Source: Leishmania donovani
Taxonomy: Eukaryota > Euglenozoa > Kinetoplastea > Trypanosomatida > Trypanosomatidae
Assembly (NCBI RefSeq): GCF_000227135.1
Contig: NC_018261.1
Location: 555,263 to 619,262 of the forward strand
Reading direction: 5' to 3'
Length of the DNA: 64,000 nucleotides
Positions 38,003 to 48,496 of the stretch are shown piece by piece; position 1 is the stretch's first letter; every line of letters starts with the position of its first letter. The position numbers and the translations under genes are program-made. Under the pieces are notes generated by a model. That model made no database searches and was not told where the DNA came from. It saw nothing but the letters and a program-made list of their open reading frames with translations.

Positions 38003-39082
38003 TCAGGGCTTCGGAGACGGCGAGGAGGAAGCCGGGTCGCTGCTACATGCCCCCGGCTGTGTCGTCGCGGCAGACGTTGATTCAGGTGGCGGTGGCGGAT
38101 AGCTAGAAGCGCTCGTCTCCGTTGATGGCTCTTTGGCACGGCTGCTGCCGTAGCGCGTGGAATCCCAAGCTGCGCCCCTTCTCTCAAAGCCGGGAAAATG
38201 CAGCTCGTCTTCGTCGTCTCGCAGGCTGCCACTGCCGCCGCCTCGGGCCGCCCAACTCGACATCGACGAATGAGCCCTTCGGGAGCCTGGCATCCCTGCC
38301 GGCATACTCTCGACACTTGTCGTCAATGCGGCGTCAGCGGCAGAAGAGGGACCACCGAGGTGGCCGCCGGTGCGCCTCTCAGCCCACTCCACACCGCTGG
38401 CCGCCTGCTCCATTTCACAGTGCAGCCCATCGGCGCGGCGGACGGAGCCATCTTCGTGCCTGCGCGAGTCAGCGCTGCCTTGGCGCCATTCGATATGCAT
38501 GCTTTTCGCCACAGGGCAGACCTTGTGCAGCTTTTCGGCGAACGCCATCACCTCCTCGTGCGAGGCGCCTGGTGCATCGATGTAGCCAACGACAATTTCT
38601 TCGACGCCAACCGAGTTGTTTGCCGCCGCCTTCTCAAAGACCATCTGCACGTTTTTGACATCGATGCCTTGCTCCAGCGCCACCTCGGCCGTGTGCGAGG
38701 CGGTGCAGTGCTGCAGCAGCGCCATCACTCCGGCCTTCGCCGACGTCATCTGCGCCACGCTTTCTCTCGCTTCCTTGAAGGAGAGCTGCAGCTTCTCTTT
38801 CCATGACAGATTGGCGCGCCTTTGCGCCGCATCCTCCTGCGCCTTTGAAGCTTGCTCGCGGAGGACGGCCTGGTACAGTTCTCTGTGCTGGCGGCGCTTG
38901 CCACGCATGACCGGGTCCTCGTTCGGGTCCTCTCCTTTCAAAAACTCAATCGCTTTGGATGCGGAGTCGACATACGTCTTGGCGCCTTCCCTTGCCTTGT
39001 AGAAGACGTACGCCGGCACCTTCTTGAGCTCTCCCACAAGAACGGCAAGTACGCCGCAGTACACTCGTGTGCATCTGTACAT
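38003..39082 (-). CDS. Protein with OsmC/Ohr-like core
   Basis: The protein is 359 residues. Residues about 115-200 match the C-terminal half of the OsmC/Ohr fold: a helix with the first cysteine (LLQHCTASHTAEVALEQGI, C126), a strand (EEIVVGYIDAPG), and a helix ending in KVCPVAKSM (C189). The two cysteines are the redox pair that reduces organic hydroperoxides in this family. The N-terminal strands of the usual fold are not evident. In their place are a hydrophobic N-terminus (about 5-27, possible membrane anchor or mitochondrial signal) and a charged helical stretch (about 30-110). The C-terminal 150 residues are low-complexity Ser/Pro-rich. If functional, it would be a thiol peroxidase at a membrane or in an organelle; it may instead be a structural derivative. 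The start is the first ATG. Confidence 0.7.
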   Translation of the reverse strand: MYRCTRVYCGVLAVLVGELKKVPAYVFYKAREGAKTYVDSASKAIEFLKGEDPNEDPVMRGKRRQHRELYQAVLREQASKAQEDAAQRRANLSWKEKLQLSFKEARESVAQMTSAKAGVMALLQHCTASHTAEVALEQGIDVKNVQMVFEKAAANNSVGVEEIVVGYIDAPGASHEEVMAFAEKLHKVCPVAKSMHIEWRQGSADSRRHEDGSVRRADGLHCEMEQAASGVEWAERRTGGHLGGPSSAADAALTTSVESMPAGMPGSRRAHSSMSSWAARGGGSGSLRDDEDELHFPGFERRGAAWDSTRYGSSRAKEPSTETSASSYPPPPPESTSAATTQPGACSSDPASSSPSPKP

Positions 39083-39873
39083 GCCGGCTGTGGCAAGACT
39101 GCAAAAACAGGGGTTGCTAGGTGTGCGACGAACGATGAAGGGGGCGGATGGGCGCGATGGGGGAGAGCTAGAGCTGCAGGGCCCAGGCTGCAGCGGCGGT
39201 GCCGTGAATCTTTTTTTTTTGTGCTGTTTTTATGAAGCCAAAACCAGTGACCGTTGCCGATGTTTTCCTCAATCTGTATAGTCGTGGCGTGCGGGAGTGA
39301 TGGAGTTGTATGGGCGTTTTGCATTGCCTATCGATTCTTTTGCTTTCGCTTTTCGTGTAAAGAGGCAAAGCCTCCCAGATCCATGGAAGATTGTGCGTGT
39401 GTGTGTGCGCGCGTGGCTCCGAAGGTGTCTCTCCTGACGGCGATCAACAGAAGCCAACGTTGCTGCCACACGGCAGGCATCTCAAGGATGGACAATGGGT
39501 GAGCGAAAAGAATGGGTGTGGGTGGGTAATGGTGAGCAGCGGACGCGAGCAGGAAGTAGACGCGCCAATGAATGTGAGAGAGGGCGAGTGCGCGGGCACC
39601 GGAAGATTGACCCTTTGCGCGCCCATTTTCATCAGCCATCGCGAGCGACTCCGTTCCTCTGCACAAGAAAAAAAGGGGAAGTGCGGAGGTGCCAGCGCAC
39701 AGTGGCCGGCAAAGTGTCGGAGAGCCAAACACCCCTCCCGTTGCCGCACATTCGCGTAGCCCCTTGTTGTCACCAATGCCGTAGCTCAGGTGCAACAGTG
39801 CTGCCAAACTCTACGAGAGCAGATATGGCGGCGATGCGATGATACATGCCGATGTACATATCCACGTGTACAT

Positions 39874-39892
39874 TATATATATATATATATAT
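39874..39892. repeat. (AT)n microsatellite
   Basis: An uninterrupted alternating A/T run of about 19 bases, unusual in this GC-rich window. Confidence 0.95.
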
Positions 39893-40469
39893 GCCAAAGG
39901 TGGGGGTGAGGAGACAAAATGAAAGAGCACAGAACAACAACACGCGTACGCGGCAAGACCAACACGAGAAGCCTGCCATGTGCAGCGAACCGTCTATTCG
40001 ATGCGAAGGTGCGCTGTTGTGTGTGTGTGTGTGTGTGCGTGTGAGCGTCCTGCCGCGTTCCCTAATGCACATGCACTCCTGTAGCAGCAAGAGGAGGAGA
40101 GAGAGAGAGAAACGGACATGCGCGCATGCGTATGGGAATCGACATGGCTCCCCTTCTCCGCTGCTACACGCCAACGATGGCGCGATGACTAACAAACAAG
40201 GACAACCCAGTAGCATTGCTGCCCGAGTGCTGGCACAGGCTCGTGGCTGAAGTCCCCGTCGCTCACAAATGCTCGAACTAGATTACATACAGACACCCCT
40301 CCCCCCGCCCCACACATACCAAACAAATTCTCGAACCCAAAGCGACGAGGAGGAGCAGAGCAGAGGGGGAGCCACTAATACACAGAATGAAGCATATACA
40401 TCAGTACATATGCGTGCGCGTGAGCGTTCGTGCACTCAACGTGCCCATTCGCTCACATGTAGCATGCGC

Positions 40470-40966
40470 TCAACGCCACTCCACCCGGCCCCGCCCCCTG
40501 GCCGGTCACAGGCCACGCCTGGTGGTGCAAAACAGCCCTGGACACACGCGCCGCAGCAATGCGCCGACTCGGTCACCGTAGAGCACCGCCCCCGCATCGC
40601 AGGTCGCCTCACAGCGGCTCCCATCATGCCGGCCGCCACCCCTGGTGCATCTCCCGCGGGGTGACACTCAGGCTCCCCGCACCAGCAGGCAGTGNNNNNN
40701 NNNNNNNNNNNNNNNNNNNNNNNNNNNNNNNNNNNNNNNNNNNNNNNNNNNNNNNNNNNNNNNNNNNNNNNNNNNNNNNNNNNNNNNNNNNNNCCCTGGC
40801 CATCCCTACGTCGTAGGCGCTTGACCCTGTCACCACCAGAGGTGGCTGGGCATTTAGCAGGGGTTAGCGGAGGCTTGGCTTCCCCACGCACAGAGATTGG
40901 GGGCACGCTGGGCCCTGTGATACCACGCACTGACGTATGCCCCCCTCACCACCACCACCACCACCA
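40470..40966 (-). repeat. Degenerate dispersed repeat, copy B (SIDER-like)
   Basis: The minus strand at 40794-40950 aligns with the plus strand at about 16099-16242 (shared tggggaagcc, acctctggtggtg and ctacgac in the same order). Sequence beyond the N run, down to about 40470, has the same high-complexity, GC-rich character and weaker similarity to copy A, so the element probably spans the gap. A short (CCA)n run at 40948-40966 flanks it. Its position downstream of the 954-aa gene's stop, in 3' UTR space, fits the usual location of Leishmania SIDER elements. Confidence 0.55.
40695..40793. other. Run of N, assembly gap
   Basis: Ninety-nine undetermined bases lie inside repeat copy B. The true length is unknown. 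A dispersed repeat at this place explains why the assembly broke. Confidence 0.98.
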
Positions 40967-41158
40967 TTTACTCCGTCATGAGGGAGGAGGGAGGGAGACA
41001 TTACAGTGAGGCGGAGGCATGAGAAAAAAAAAAGAAAACCACAAAGACGAAAAGAGACACCCATCGGTGAGCGCTTGGCGTAGCCCCCTCGTGCGTGGTT
41101 GCCTTCGATCACTCGACACGCACGCGCGACCGCCACCGCTTCTCTGTGAATCCTGCAC

Positions 41159-44023
41159 TCAGTCCAGCTGCATAAAGATCTCACGTCCCCGATGAATGAA
41201 CTGGTGATCACCGTCGCGGAAGGGCATGACAGCCTTGTGCTTCTCTGCCTTGGCTGTGCGCTCCGCCTGCTGTGTATGCTGCTGCCGTTTAGTGCCAGCA
41301 TCACCTTCGGTGCTCTCCGGTGTCGAACCATACGTGGATAGTACATACGATGCCAACCCTTTGCGCGGCGGAACCGGTGGAAGGGGCAGACCCGCGGAAA
41401 CACACGTGGGGGCGGACGCGCTCAGCTCCGTGTGCAGCCGCGGTGGCGTCGACGACGGCGCGGATTCGAACAAGGCAGCCGAGGACGCCGCGGCCTCTGT
41501 CGCCGCAGCTAGATGTGGCGTGCGACGTTCAAGGTAGCCCACGATGGCGCCGACGGTGTTGCTGCCCACGCCAGCATTCATGGCTCCCGTCTCGCACTGC
41601 CGCGCTCGTAGCTCCCGCTGCTTTCGTGTCCACAGGCTCAGGTACGGCATGGCTGGCCGGGACGGCGAATTCTTCGTGGACTCCGCATCGGAGGTCGCCG
41701 CTGCTTCCGAACATGACGCAGCGGTATTGCTGTGACCTTCAAACATTGCTTGCGCCTTCACAGGTGCGAGTCGCCTACTCGCGGTGCCGCTTTCTAGCCC
41801 CGGCACAGGCGTGCGGGAGTCGAAGAAGGCGACAGCGTCCGGTGTGTACTGCCGCCGCTCCGCATCCGCTTGCCGCACCAGCGCCCGCGCATAGGCCTCG
41901 TTAAAGTCGATGAAGGCATCATGCTGCTCGACAAGTCGACGAAGACGCACAGAAAGCGCTTCGCCCGTGTGCTGCGCACTGCAGTGCAGCCGCCCTTCCT
42001 CGTCCAGTTTTCGAATGAGCTGCAGCACGGCAGTCGTGCGCGCCAGGTCCTCTCGCGAGGCGGCCGTCTCTTTCGGGTGCGTGACGCAGAAGGCGTCGTG
42101 CTCATCAAGGGCCGCAATCAAATGCGCAGTAGCGTCGGGGCAATGCATAGTGAGACGTTCGAGGAACGTTAGAAGGATTGCTCGATCACACTCTTCCAAT
42201 CGGGCCTTGTACGGAGGCGGAAGGGGTGCGAGATTGCCAGCAGCTCCCTCAGGCTCCCTCACACTTGCACCAGACTCGCTTGCCGCCACGCGCGAGTGCG
42301 GGAGTTGCCACTGCAGTCGCAGCTGCCAAATTTTCGCGACACCTTGTCGCGCTTTCCACAGCACATCAGCCTGCTCCACTACCTGCCGCTCCATCTGCGA
42401 CATGAACGCGCTGAGACAGTTCTCTTTCTTGGTGGCGAGCGAGCTGTACTCTTGCAGGATACCGTTGTCGAAGCATACCTCCGCGCTCTGCCCGATGAGT
42501 GCCTTGAGAGCTGCGTTCATGTTCCTCTCACTTATTTCCATCCTCTCACGCAGCTCCAACGAGAGCTGCTGAGCGAGAGCCACAGCGCTCAGCGCTTCAA
42601 TGGCCCCCTGTGCCGCAGTGTCGCGAAGGACATCGTCGGCGAGCTTTAGTCGCGTGGCTTGTGCGTCGAGTACAGACTTCTGAGCGGCGATCGTGTGCTG
42701 GTACTGCTGGTGTTGCACCTGAACGCGATTCATGAGCTGCACAAAGGCCACACCAACCGCGTCGAGCTTCTGCTGCAGCTCGAGAACATACTGCGTGCGC
42801 TCCGCTTGCCGATCGCTCAGAGCGGTGTCGTTGCGTTTCTCATCAACGCACTCCAGATCGTCTTGGCAGGACTGCCGACGCGTCGAGGGTGAGACCGGTG
42901 AGGAGGACTGGGTGGATGGCGTCGAGCCCTCATCATCTCGGCTGCCCATCATCAGTGGCGGGCACTCTTTAGTGAACTGTGTCGGTGACCCATTCGCCGC
43001 CTGGGTTGTGGGCGACGTGCTGGACGACGAACCACTGACTCTCCTCTCGTTCTCGTCGGCGCCAATGCTTTCGAGGACGCTGTTGAAGATGCGGTTCAGT
43101 CGTTCTCGCTCATCGCGGTCCGCCTGCGAGATGCGAAACGCCGGTGGATGAGGATCAGAAAGCATTGCATCAAGTCCACACACATCACGCACTGGGCTGC
43201 CGAGCGCGTGCATGGCTGCCGAGGCAGCGCTTCCGGCTTTGACCCCTGACCGACTCCATACCTCAGCGCCTGCTGAACTAAGAAGCACGTCCGGTTTCTC
43301 CGCGAGCACGTCGGTGTCCTTGCGGACCTGTGTGCCCACGTCAGTGACACGCTGCAGCAGCTGCTGAATGCTATTCAGGGCGCAGGAGGTCACTGTCTGG
43401 GCGTGCTGGAGCTTCTGTTGGCATCTCGACTCCATCAGCTGGACGTAGCTCACTAGGCGCTGAATTTCGTGACTGTGTGGAAGGTATGATGCATCCACGA
43501 AGCTCTGCCAGATGATTTGGCGCTCTTCCGCCGACTGGCTCTCAATCTTGTGCGCGCCGGCGCGGTGCGCTTGCAGGTACTCCTTCATGACGCGGCTGCT
43601 CATCTGCTTTGCTGACAAGTTAGTCTTAATGAATAGACTGTGGTTGATGGAAGCGAGAGCATCCGCAGTGATTTTGGACATCTCCATCTTAGCGCGGCCA
43701 CTTCCTTTTTTGCCTCTGACGCGCACCGGGGGCAAGGAGGACGACACCTGGCGCCTTCTTTTTTGCGGAGACGTGATCACCCTGGAAGCCGGCGACGAGG
43801 AACGAATCGACGACGCGGCGCGAGCTCGGCTGCTGCTTCTCCCGCCGAGCTGCGACTGCGAGTTGGTGCCTTTCGCCCCCGAGGACCGGGGACGACTCGC
43901 TGACGCCGACACACCAGGCTGCGGCTTTGCATTAGGCGACTGCGGCTTACTGTCCGTGTCCTCCGCCGGCGCGGTGCTGGCGCGTCTGCCTTTTGGACTG
44001 CGACAATACGACGTGGACTCCAT
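41159..44023 (-). CDS. Coiled-coil protein of unknown function, 954 aa
   Basis: I do not recognise this family. The N-terminal 110 residues are basic, Ser/Arg/Pro-rich and probably disordered. Residues about 115-230 and 430-650 are strongly helical with heptad-like spacing (for example LELQQKLDAVGVAFVQLMNR and ALAQQLSLELRERMEISERN), so a coiled-coil cytoskeletal role is plausible. There is no membrane helix. The C-terminus (MPFRDGDHQFIHRGREIFM) is short and less repetitive. The first ATG is at 44023. A minus-strand pyrimidine tract (44097-44120) and TTTATAG (AG at 44077-44078) lie 53 nt upstream. Confidence 0.82.
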   Translation of the reverse strand: MESTSYCRSPKGRRASTAPAEDTDSKPQSPNAKPQPGVSASASRPRSSGAKGTNSQSQLGGRSSSRARAASSIRSSSPASRVITSPQKRRRQVSSSLPPVRVRGKKGSGRAKMEMSKITADALASINHSLFIKTNLSAKQMSSRVMKEYLQAHRAGAHKIESQSAEERQIIWQSFVDASYLPHSHEIQRLVSYVQLMESRCQQKLQHAQTVTSCALNSIQQLLQRVTDVGTQVRKDTDVLAEKPDVLLSSAGAEVWSRSGVKAGSAASAAMHALGSPVRDVCGLDAMLSDPHPPAFRISQADRDERERLNRIFNSVLESIGADENERRVSGSSSSTSPTTQAANGSPTQFTKECPPLMMGSRDDEGSTPSTQSSSPVSPSTRRQSCQDDLECVDEKRNDTALSDRQAERTQYVLELQQKLDAVGVAFVQLMNRVQVQHQQYQHTIAAQKSVLDAQATRLKLADDVLRDTAAQGAIEALSAVALAQQLSLELRERMEISERNMNAALKALIGQSAEVCFDNGILQEYSSLATKKENCLSAFMSQMERQVVEQADVLWKARQGVAKIWQLRLQWQLPHSRVAASESGASVREPEGAAGNLAPLPPPYKARLEECDRAILLTFLERLTMHCPDATAHLIAALDEHDAFCVTHPKETAASREDLARTTAVLQLIRKLDEEGRLHCSAQHTGEALSVRLRRLVEQHDAFIDFNEAYARALVRQADAERRQYTPDAVAFFDSRTPVPGLESGTASRRLAPVKAQAMFEGHSNTAASCSEAAATSDAESTKNSPSRPAMPYLSLWTRKQRELRARQCETGAMNAGVGSNTVGAIVGYLERRTPHLAAATEAAASSAALFESAPSSTPPRLHTELSASAPTCVSAGLPLPPVPPRKGLASYVLSTYGSTPESTEGDAGTKRQQHTQQAERTAKAEKHKAVMPFRDGDHQFIHRGREIFMQLD

Positions 44024-46141
44024 CTTCCCACATTTTTGTTCCCACGTTTGCGCTGCCGCTGAGCGAGCGAGGTGCACTATAAAGTGGTAACGGGTCCGGG
44101 GGGAGGGGGGGTAGGACCAAGGTGGGTGCTTGGATCAGTGTGGCTTCTCTCTTGGAGGGAGGGGGAGAGTGAGTAAGACTACTTTCCTATGGCAGAGGCG
44201 GCGAGCTTTTTCGTCTTTTATAGGCGTTGGCAGAAGGACAGAGAGGCCGTATATGTACGTATACATATACGTATGGTAGAGTAGATGAAATGCGTCGGAT
44301 GGGCGATGGGGTCGCATGCCAGATGGGAAAGCGGAAGCGGAACAGAATGCCGAATAGGACGTGCATGTGCACGCGTGTGTACCTTGTTTCCATCCACGAA
44401 CCACGCCGCAGCTGTGGCGGCAACAGGGAGTCATCACTCTTCGCTGATGGCTGCGCGCCACCCGATGAAGTGTAGCTGAGAATATTGAATGCAAGAGAAG
44501 CCTTCCGCATCTACCCTGCGCCTCCTCCTTCTGGCCATCATTCTCCATACCCCCCGTCCACACACACACACACACGCGCGCGCACGCGCACTGGGGTACG
44601 TCTCGGTGCGTGACGCACTCGGTGATCAACTCCGATGACAACCCTACATGACGGTATGCAACGTTTCTTCTTTTTTTGTTATTGTTTGGTCTTCCGTTTC
44701 AAAGTTTTCTCCACTGCCCAGCGTTGGGCGAGGGAGAGCCGCCAAGGGTGCAAAAAAAAAAAAGGACACGCCGCGCACTTCTACAGCGACACGTATTTTA
44801 GACGCACTGGGGCCAGCGCCGACCGCCATTTGTGGAAGCGACGCATCACAACACGCAGACAACACGAGCAACAACCAAAGAGAGCACACACACACACATA
44901 AAGCAAAAAGAATGAGCGGCGCACATGACACAAGCGCACGCTCACACACGCATAGAGACCCATGCACAAGTCTGAACGGCACCACAGATAAAGGAAAAGG
45001 GGAGAAGAGGATGCGAGCGGCACTGTGCGCCATCGACAGGGCACCTAGCGCTGCCAGCGGGTGTTGGTGGAGAAATGCCACATCAAGGAGGTTTCTGACA
45101 ACTTCAACTCAACGAGTCGACAGAACCAAAAAAAAAAACAGAAAGAAACAAAACGAAAGCACTGCTTGAGAGAGAGCCAGTCGCACAGACGGACATGCAC
45201 AGAGGGAAGAGAGGCGCGCGAGCCACATAGGTGAGAGTGAAACGAACGCAAAAGATCTGGCGAGCAAGCGCGCACATACAGATGAACAGACACGCACCGT
45301 CGTCTCACTTGCCTCGTGTGCGTACTTGTCCACATGGCGGGCGCTCCAAGAGAGAGAGGGGGAGGGGAGGAGAAGGGTGGAAGGGAACACTTCGTGCACA
45401 CACGTACGAGCGTGACGGGAAAGGCAGGTAGGCGGCTGCGACTGCCGCTCACGTTGTTTTCTTTACTCTTGCTGACGAAGATGGAAACGTCCACGGCCGT
45501 CAGCAGTGAGGTAAAAACATACGCGCCGAAAGAAAGAAGACATGTCAAGGAAAGAGACGTCGAAGAAGCCTCGATCAGCAACCCATTAGTAGGTAACGGA
45601 GCCGTCCAAGTACGCACGAATACTGTAACACACACACACACACACGTACAGACTGTTTCTCCTTGCCATACAGGAACGCATGTATGGGATGGATGGAGCA
45701 TGAAGTCTGCCAGGTAAGCAGAGCACAAACAAAACAAACGACAAAAGGAGCATTAGCACATAGAGGGTCAACACACAACACAACGCACACGCCCGTGCTG
45801 CCGCCAGTGCCAGCATTTACGAAAAAAAAAACAGAAACAAACAATGTACGCGCTCTATTACACACGCTCCATTTTTTTTCTTGAAACGTTAAGGGCCATG
45901 CAGTACATCTATGAAAATGCACACGCGTCGCAGAGCAGATAGGTGCTCGTCGGGTGGAGGGATGGCGATGCGATTTTCTCTGCTTCGCTGCTATTCACAC
46001 ATTTTTTTTTGTCTTTTGCTTCCCGAGCTCGTCGTTGACGGAGAGAGAGACCGCGCGACAACTCCGCGTTGCACCCGCCGAGAGCCCCTCTGCCCATTCT
46101 TGCTTTCGCCTCACATCTCGCCTTGCGTGACCGCATACAAG
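44024..46141. other. Intergenic region, no supported gene
   Basis: This 2.1-kb spacer carries several CA, GA and homopolymer tracts and short AT-rich palindromic sequence near 44254-44275. Nothing coding was supported. Confidence 0.7.
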
Positions 46142-48496
46142 CTAGTACTCACCCGCATCTTGCACGAGGCAATACAGATGCAGCGGCTTTTTGGGGGCTG
46201 GGTGGCCTTTTTCATCAGACGACAACGATTTCCCGTTTGGCACGGCCGACCGCAGCCCTGTCGCGCTGACGCCGCGGCCGCTGACCGAGGCGTCGTGCTG
46301 CCGATCCCGAGACTGATGCATCTCTGCGCCAGAGGACGAGGAGGACTTGCGCGTCGTACTGATTTCCGCGAGGGAAACGAGGTCGGAAGGGTCCATGTCA
46401 TCGTGTTCGAGCATGATGGTGATGCGGGTCGAGTAGCGCGGCACCGTTGGAACCGCCCTCACCGAGTAGGGACTCCACTCCGATTCCGCGCCACAGGCGG
46501 ACGTGGCCGATGGGCCAGGTGCACACGTGCCGATCCACGCCTCGCGACGCGGCACGCAGCTCGCGCACACCGTCAGCAGCGGCTTCACCGTGTAGGGAGA
46601 GGTGAGGAAGCCAGGCTGCTCCGGCGCCGGCGCGTCGTCGGCGGCTTGCGTGGCCACCTCACTACTGTACACGGATGGGTCGGGCATCTCGAAAGGCGGG
46701 ACCGTGTTGTCGCCGTCGTCTTCCTCCCCTTCAGCGGTGAGCCAACTGGCGCTGCTGTCGCTGTCGGAGCTGCCCGAGTCGGCGCCGCGCCGGTCTTGCG
46801 GCATGCTGCGCACAATGGCGCGCAGGACGGAGGCAATGCTCTTGCACCACCCGCTGCCCATCGCCACTGTCAAGTCGGTCTGGTGGGGATCGTGGAAGCG
46901 CACCCGCGTGATGGCGTGATAGTGAGCAGGCACCAGGTAGCGGGCTTGCGTCTCCTCGGCGCGGCGCACCGCCTCTTTTTTCCACGCCTGCAAAGCGAGA
47001 ATGCGCTCCACAGGGGAAAGCGCCGGCAGTGGCGGGGTGGGCGGCGCTGAAGTGGAGGCAGGGGCTGTAAAAGGGTTTGCCGCACGAGCACTACCACGGC
47101 GCCGTCCGCGGCGCCCGCGCGTCTTGCCCTCGCGCTGCGTGGATGCCGTCGTTTCGCCGGATGGTACAGCTGGTGCATCGACGCTTTCGCTCTTGTCTGC
47201 ATCTGTTAAGGCAGGCAGTTGGAGGTGCAGCGGTGGTACCAGTTGTTCCATTTCACGCACATGGATGCAGACAGTGTTGGTGGCGAGCTGCTCCGCGCAG
47301 AGGCGCTGCCACAGCTCGAGGAACTGCTTTTCAGAAATCGCAGGAAGCGTGTGCGTGCCAGCAGCGATATGGTCACTGCCGCCACTTTCTTGCCCTGTGC
47401 TCGTCGCAGCATTCCGCTGGCTGTGGGCCGCATCTTGCCCAGGCGCTCTAACGGAGGCGTGCGTCGGCGCCTGTGCACGGTTGAGGTCCTTCACGTACAT
47501 TTTCAGCGGCCCTTCGCTACGCGGAAGAGTTGTGGAGAGAAAAGACACGGAGCCGGAGACCATGATCAGCTTGGTGATGCTGCACCGCTCCGCGACACGC
47601 TGCTCCTCTGTGCGGGGGGTTGTGTCCATCATGTTGTGCGTGTAGTAGACCGGCTGCGGTGAGCCGAGGAGAGAGGACGGCGTTAGTGCGGCGGTGTGCG
47701 CAGCATTGGCAGCGACTGTCACGGTTGGCTCCAAGCCAGCGGCAGCACTGCCAGCGGCGTCCGAGGATAGGAGCGAACCAGCCGATCCACGCCTTCCGGG
47801 CTTCTTTCCCCGCGACGACGAGGTGGCGACGATGATACCGTCTTCACCAGCGACGAGGGGCGATGCTGGAGGTTCAAGTGGCGGTATGGTGGTCGCGGCA
47901 TCGTTGGGACCCTTGCGTGACGAGACCGTGGAGGGGGAGGAGGCCGAGTTGGCCGATGGTGTGCTTGCGCAACGTGTCGCACTGGTGGCAGCTGCTTCCT
48001 GCTTTCTCCGTCCTCGCTTGACAGCCTTGGGCCTGCCCGCGGCGACTTGTCGTGACACGTGACGCGGCACCGACGATGCAGTGCGGATCTCAGTTTCCAC
48101 GACGGCCTCCGACGACGACGCGGCGAGCGGCAGGGACGCTGCCGCCGTAACGGTATCTAGCTCAGGCTCCACAACAGCTTCAGCAGCACCATAGTCCGCC
48201 GCTGCCTTCTGCCGAGGTTGCTTGCGGCTTGCCTGACCGCTCGTGCGCGACGATGCTGCAGAAGCGCCGGCGTTGGTGGGCTGGTGTTGTTTGAGGAGGG
48301 AAGCCGTCGTGCCGTAGCCACGGCGACCACCCTGTTCTATTGGAAAGCCCCGGAAGAACGACGACGAGGCCCAGCCCAGAGCGTGGGCGCGTGTGAGTCT
48401 ATGAAAAGAGTAAATGCCCCGTGACTGCGCGATGGGAGAGGCGCCGACACCAACACCAAAGTCGACAGCTGCGCGGCGGCAGATAAGCGAGCGCAT
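46142..48496 (-). CDS. Putative mitochondrial protein of unknown function, 784 aa
   Basis: The N-terminus (MRSLICRRAAVDFGVGVG..., then repeated Arg, Ser and Gly with almost no acidic residues for about 75 residues) looks like a mitochondrial targeting sequence. Residues 80-270 are low-complexity with basic KRGRRK-type patches. Two ordered segments follow: one around KLIMVSGSVSFLSTTLPRS, with helical FLELWQRLCAEQLATN, and one around ARYLVPAHYHAITRVRFHD. An acidic Ser/Asp tract and a Cys/Pro-containing beta-like region complete the protein. I recognise no domain. A basic mitochondrial protein of this type could act on organelle RNA, but that is only a guess. The ATG at 48496 lies 24 nt below a CT-repeat tract and AG at 48521-48522. 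Confidence 0.78.
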   Translation of the reverse strand: MRSLICRRAAVDFGVGVGASPIAQSRGIYSFHRLTRAHALGWASSSFFRGFPIEQGGRRGYGTTASLLKQHQPTNAGASAASSRTSGQASRKQPRQKAAADYGAAEAVVEPELDTVTAAASLPLAASSSEAVVETEIRTASSVPRHVSRQVAAGRPKAVKRGRRKQEAAATSATRCASTPSANSASSPSTVSSRKGPNDAATTIPPLEPPASPLVAGEDGIIVATSSSRGKKPGRRGSAGSLLSSDAAGSAAAGLEPTVTVAANAAHTAALTPSSLLGSPQPVYYTHNMMDTTPRTEEQRVAERCSITKLIMVSGSVSFLSTTLPRSEGPLKMYVKDLNRAQAPTHASVRAPGQDAAHSQRNAATSTGQESGGSDHIAAGTHTLPAISEKQFLELWQRLCAEQLATNTVCIHVREMEQLVPPLHLQLPALTDADKSESVDAPAVPSGETTASTQREGKTRGRRGRRRGSARAANPFTAPASTSAPPTPPLPALSPVERILALQAWKKEAVRRAEETQARYLVPAHYHAITRVRFHDPHQTDLTVAMGSGWCKSIASVLRAIVRSMPQDRRGADSGSSDSDSSASWLTAEGEEDDGDNTVPPFEMPDPSVYSSEVATQAADDAPAPEQPGFLTSPYTVKPLLTVCASCVPRREAWIGTCAPGPSATSACGAESEWSPYSVRAVPTVPRYSTRITIMLEHDDMDPSDLVSLAEISTTRKSSSSSGAEMHQSRDRQHDASVSGRGVSATGLRSAVPNGKSLSSDEKGHPAPKKPLHLYCLVQDAGEY

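Larger units (their letters stand above)
39083..41158. other. Intergenic region with repeat copy B and an assembly gap
   Basis: Spacer between the 954-aa gene and the OsmC-like gene. It contains an AT dinucleotide run (39874-39892), GT-rich tracts, the second SIDER-like repeat and a stretch of N. No supported gene. Confidence 0.7.

Noticed and set aside
44254..44275. AT-rich near-palindrome resembling a small cruciform
   Set aside because: It is a TA/CG alternating simple-sequence stretch with imperfect symmetry, common in these spacers.
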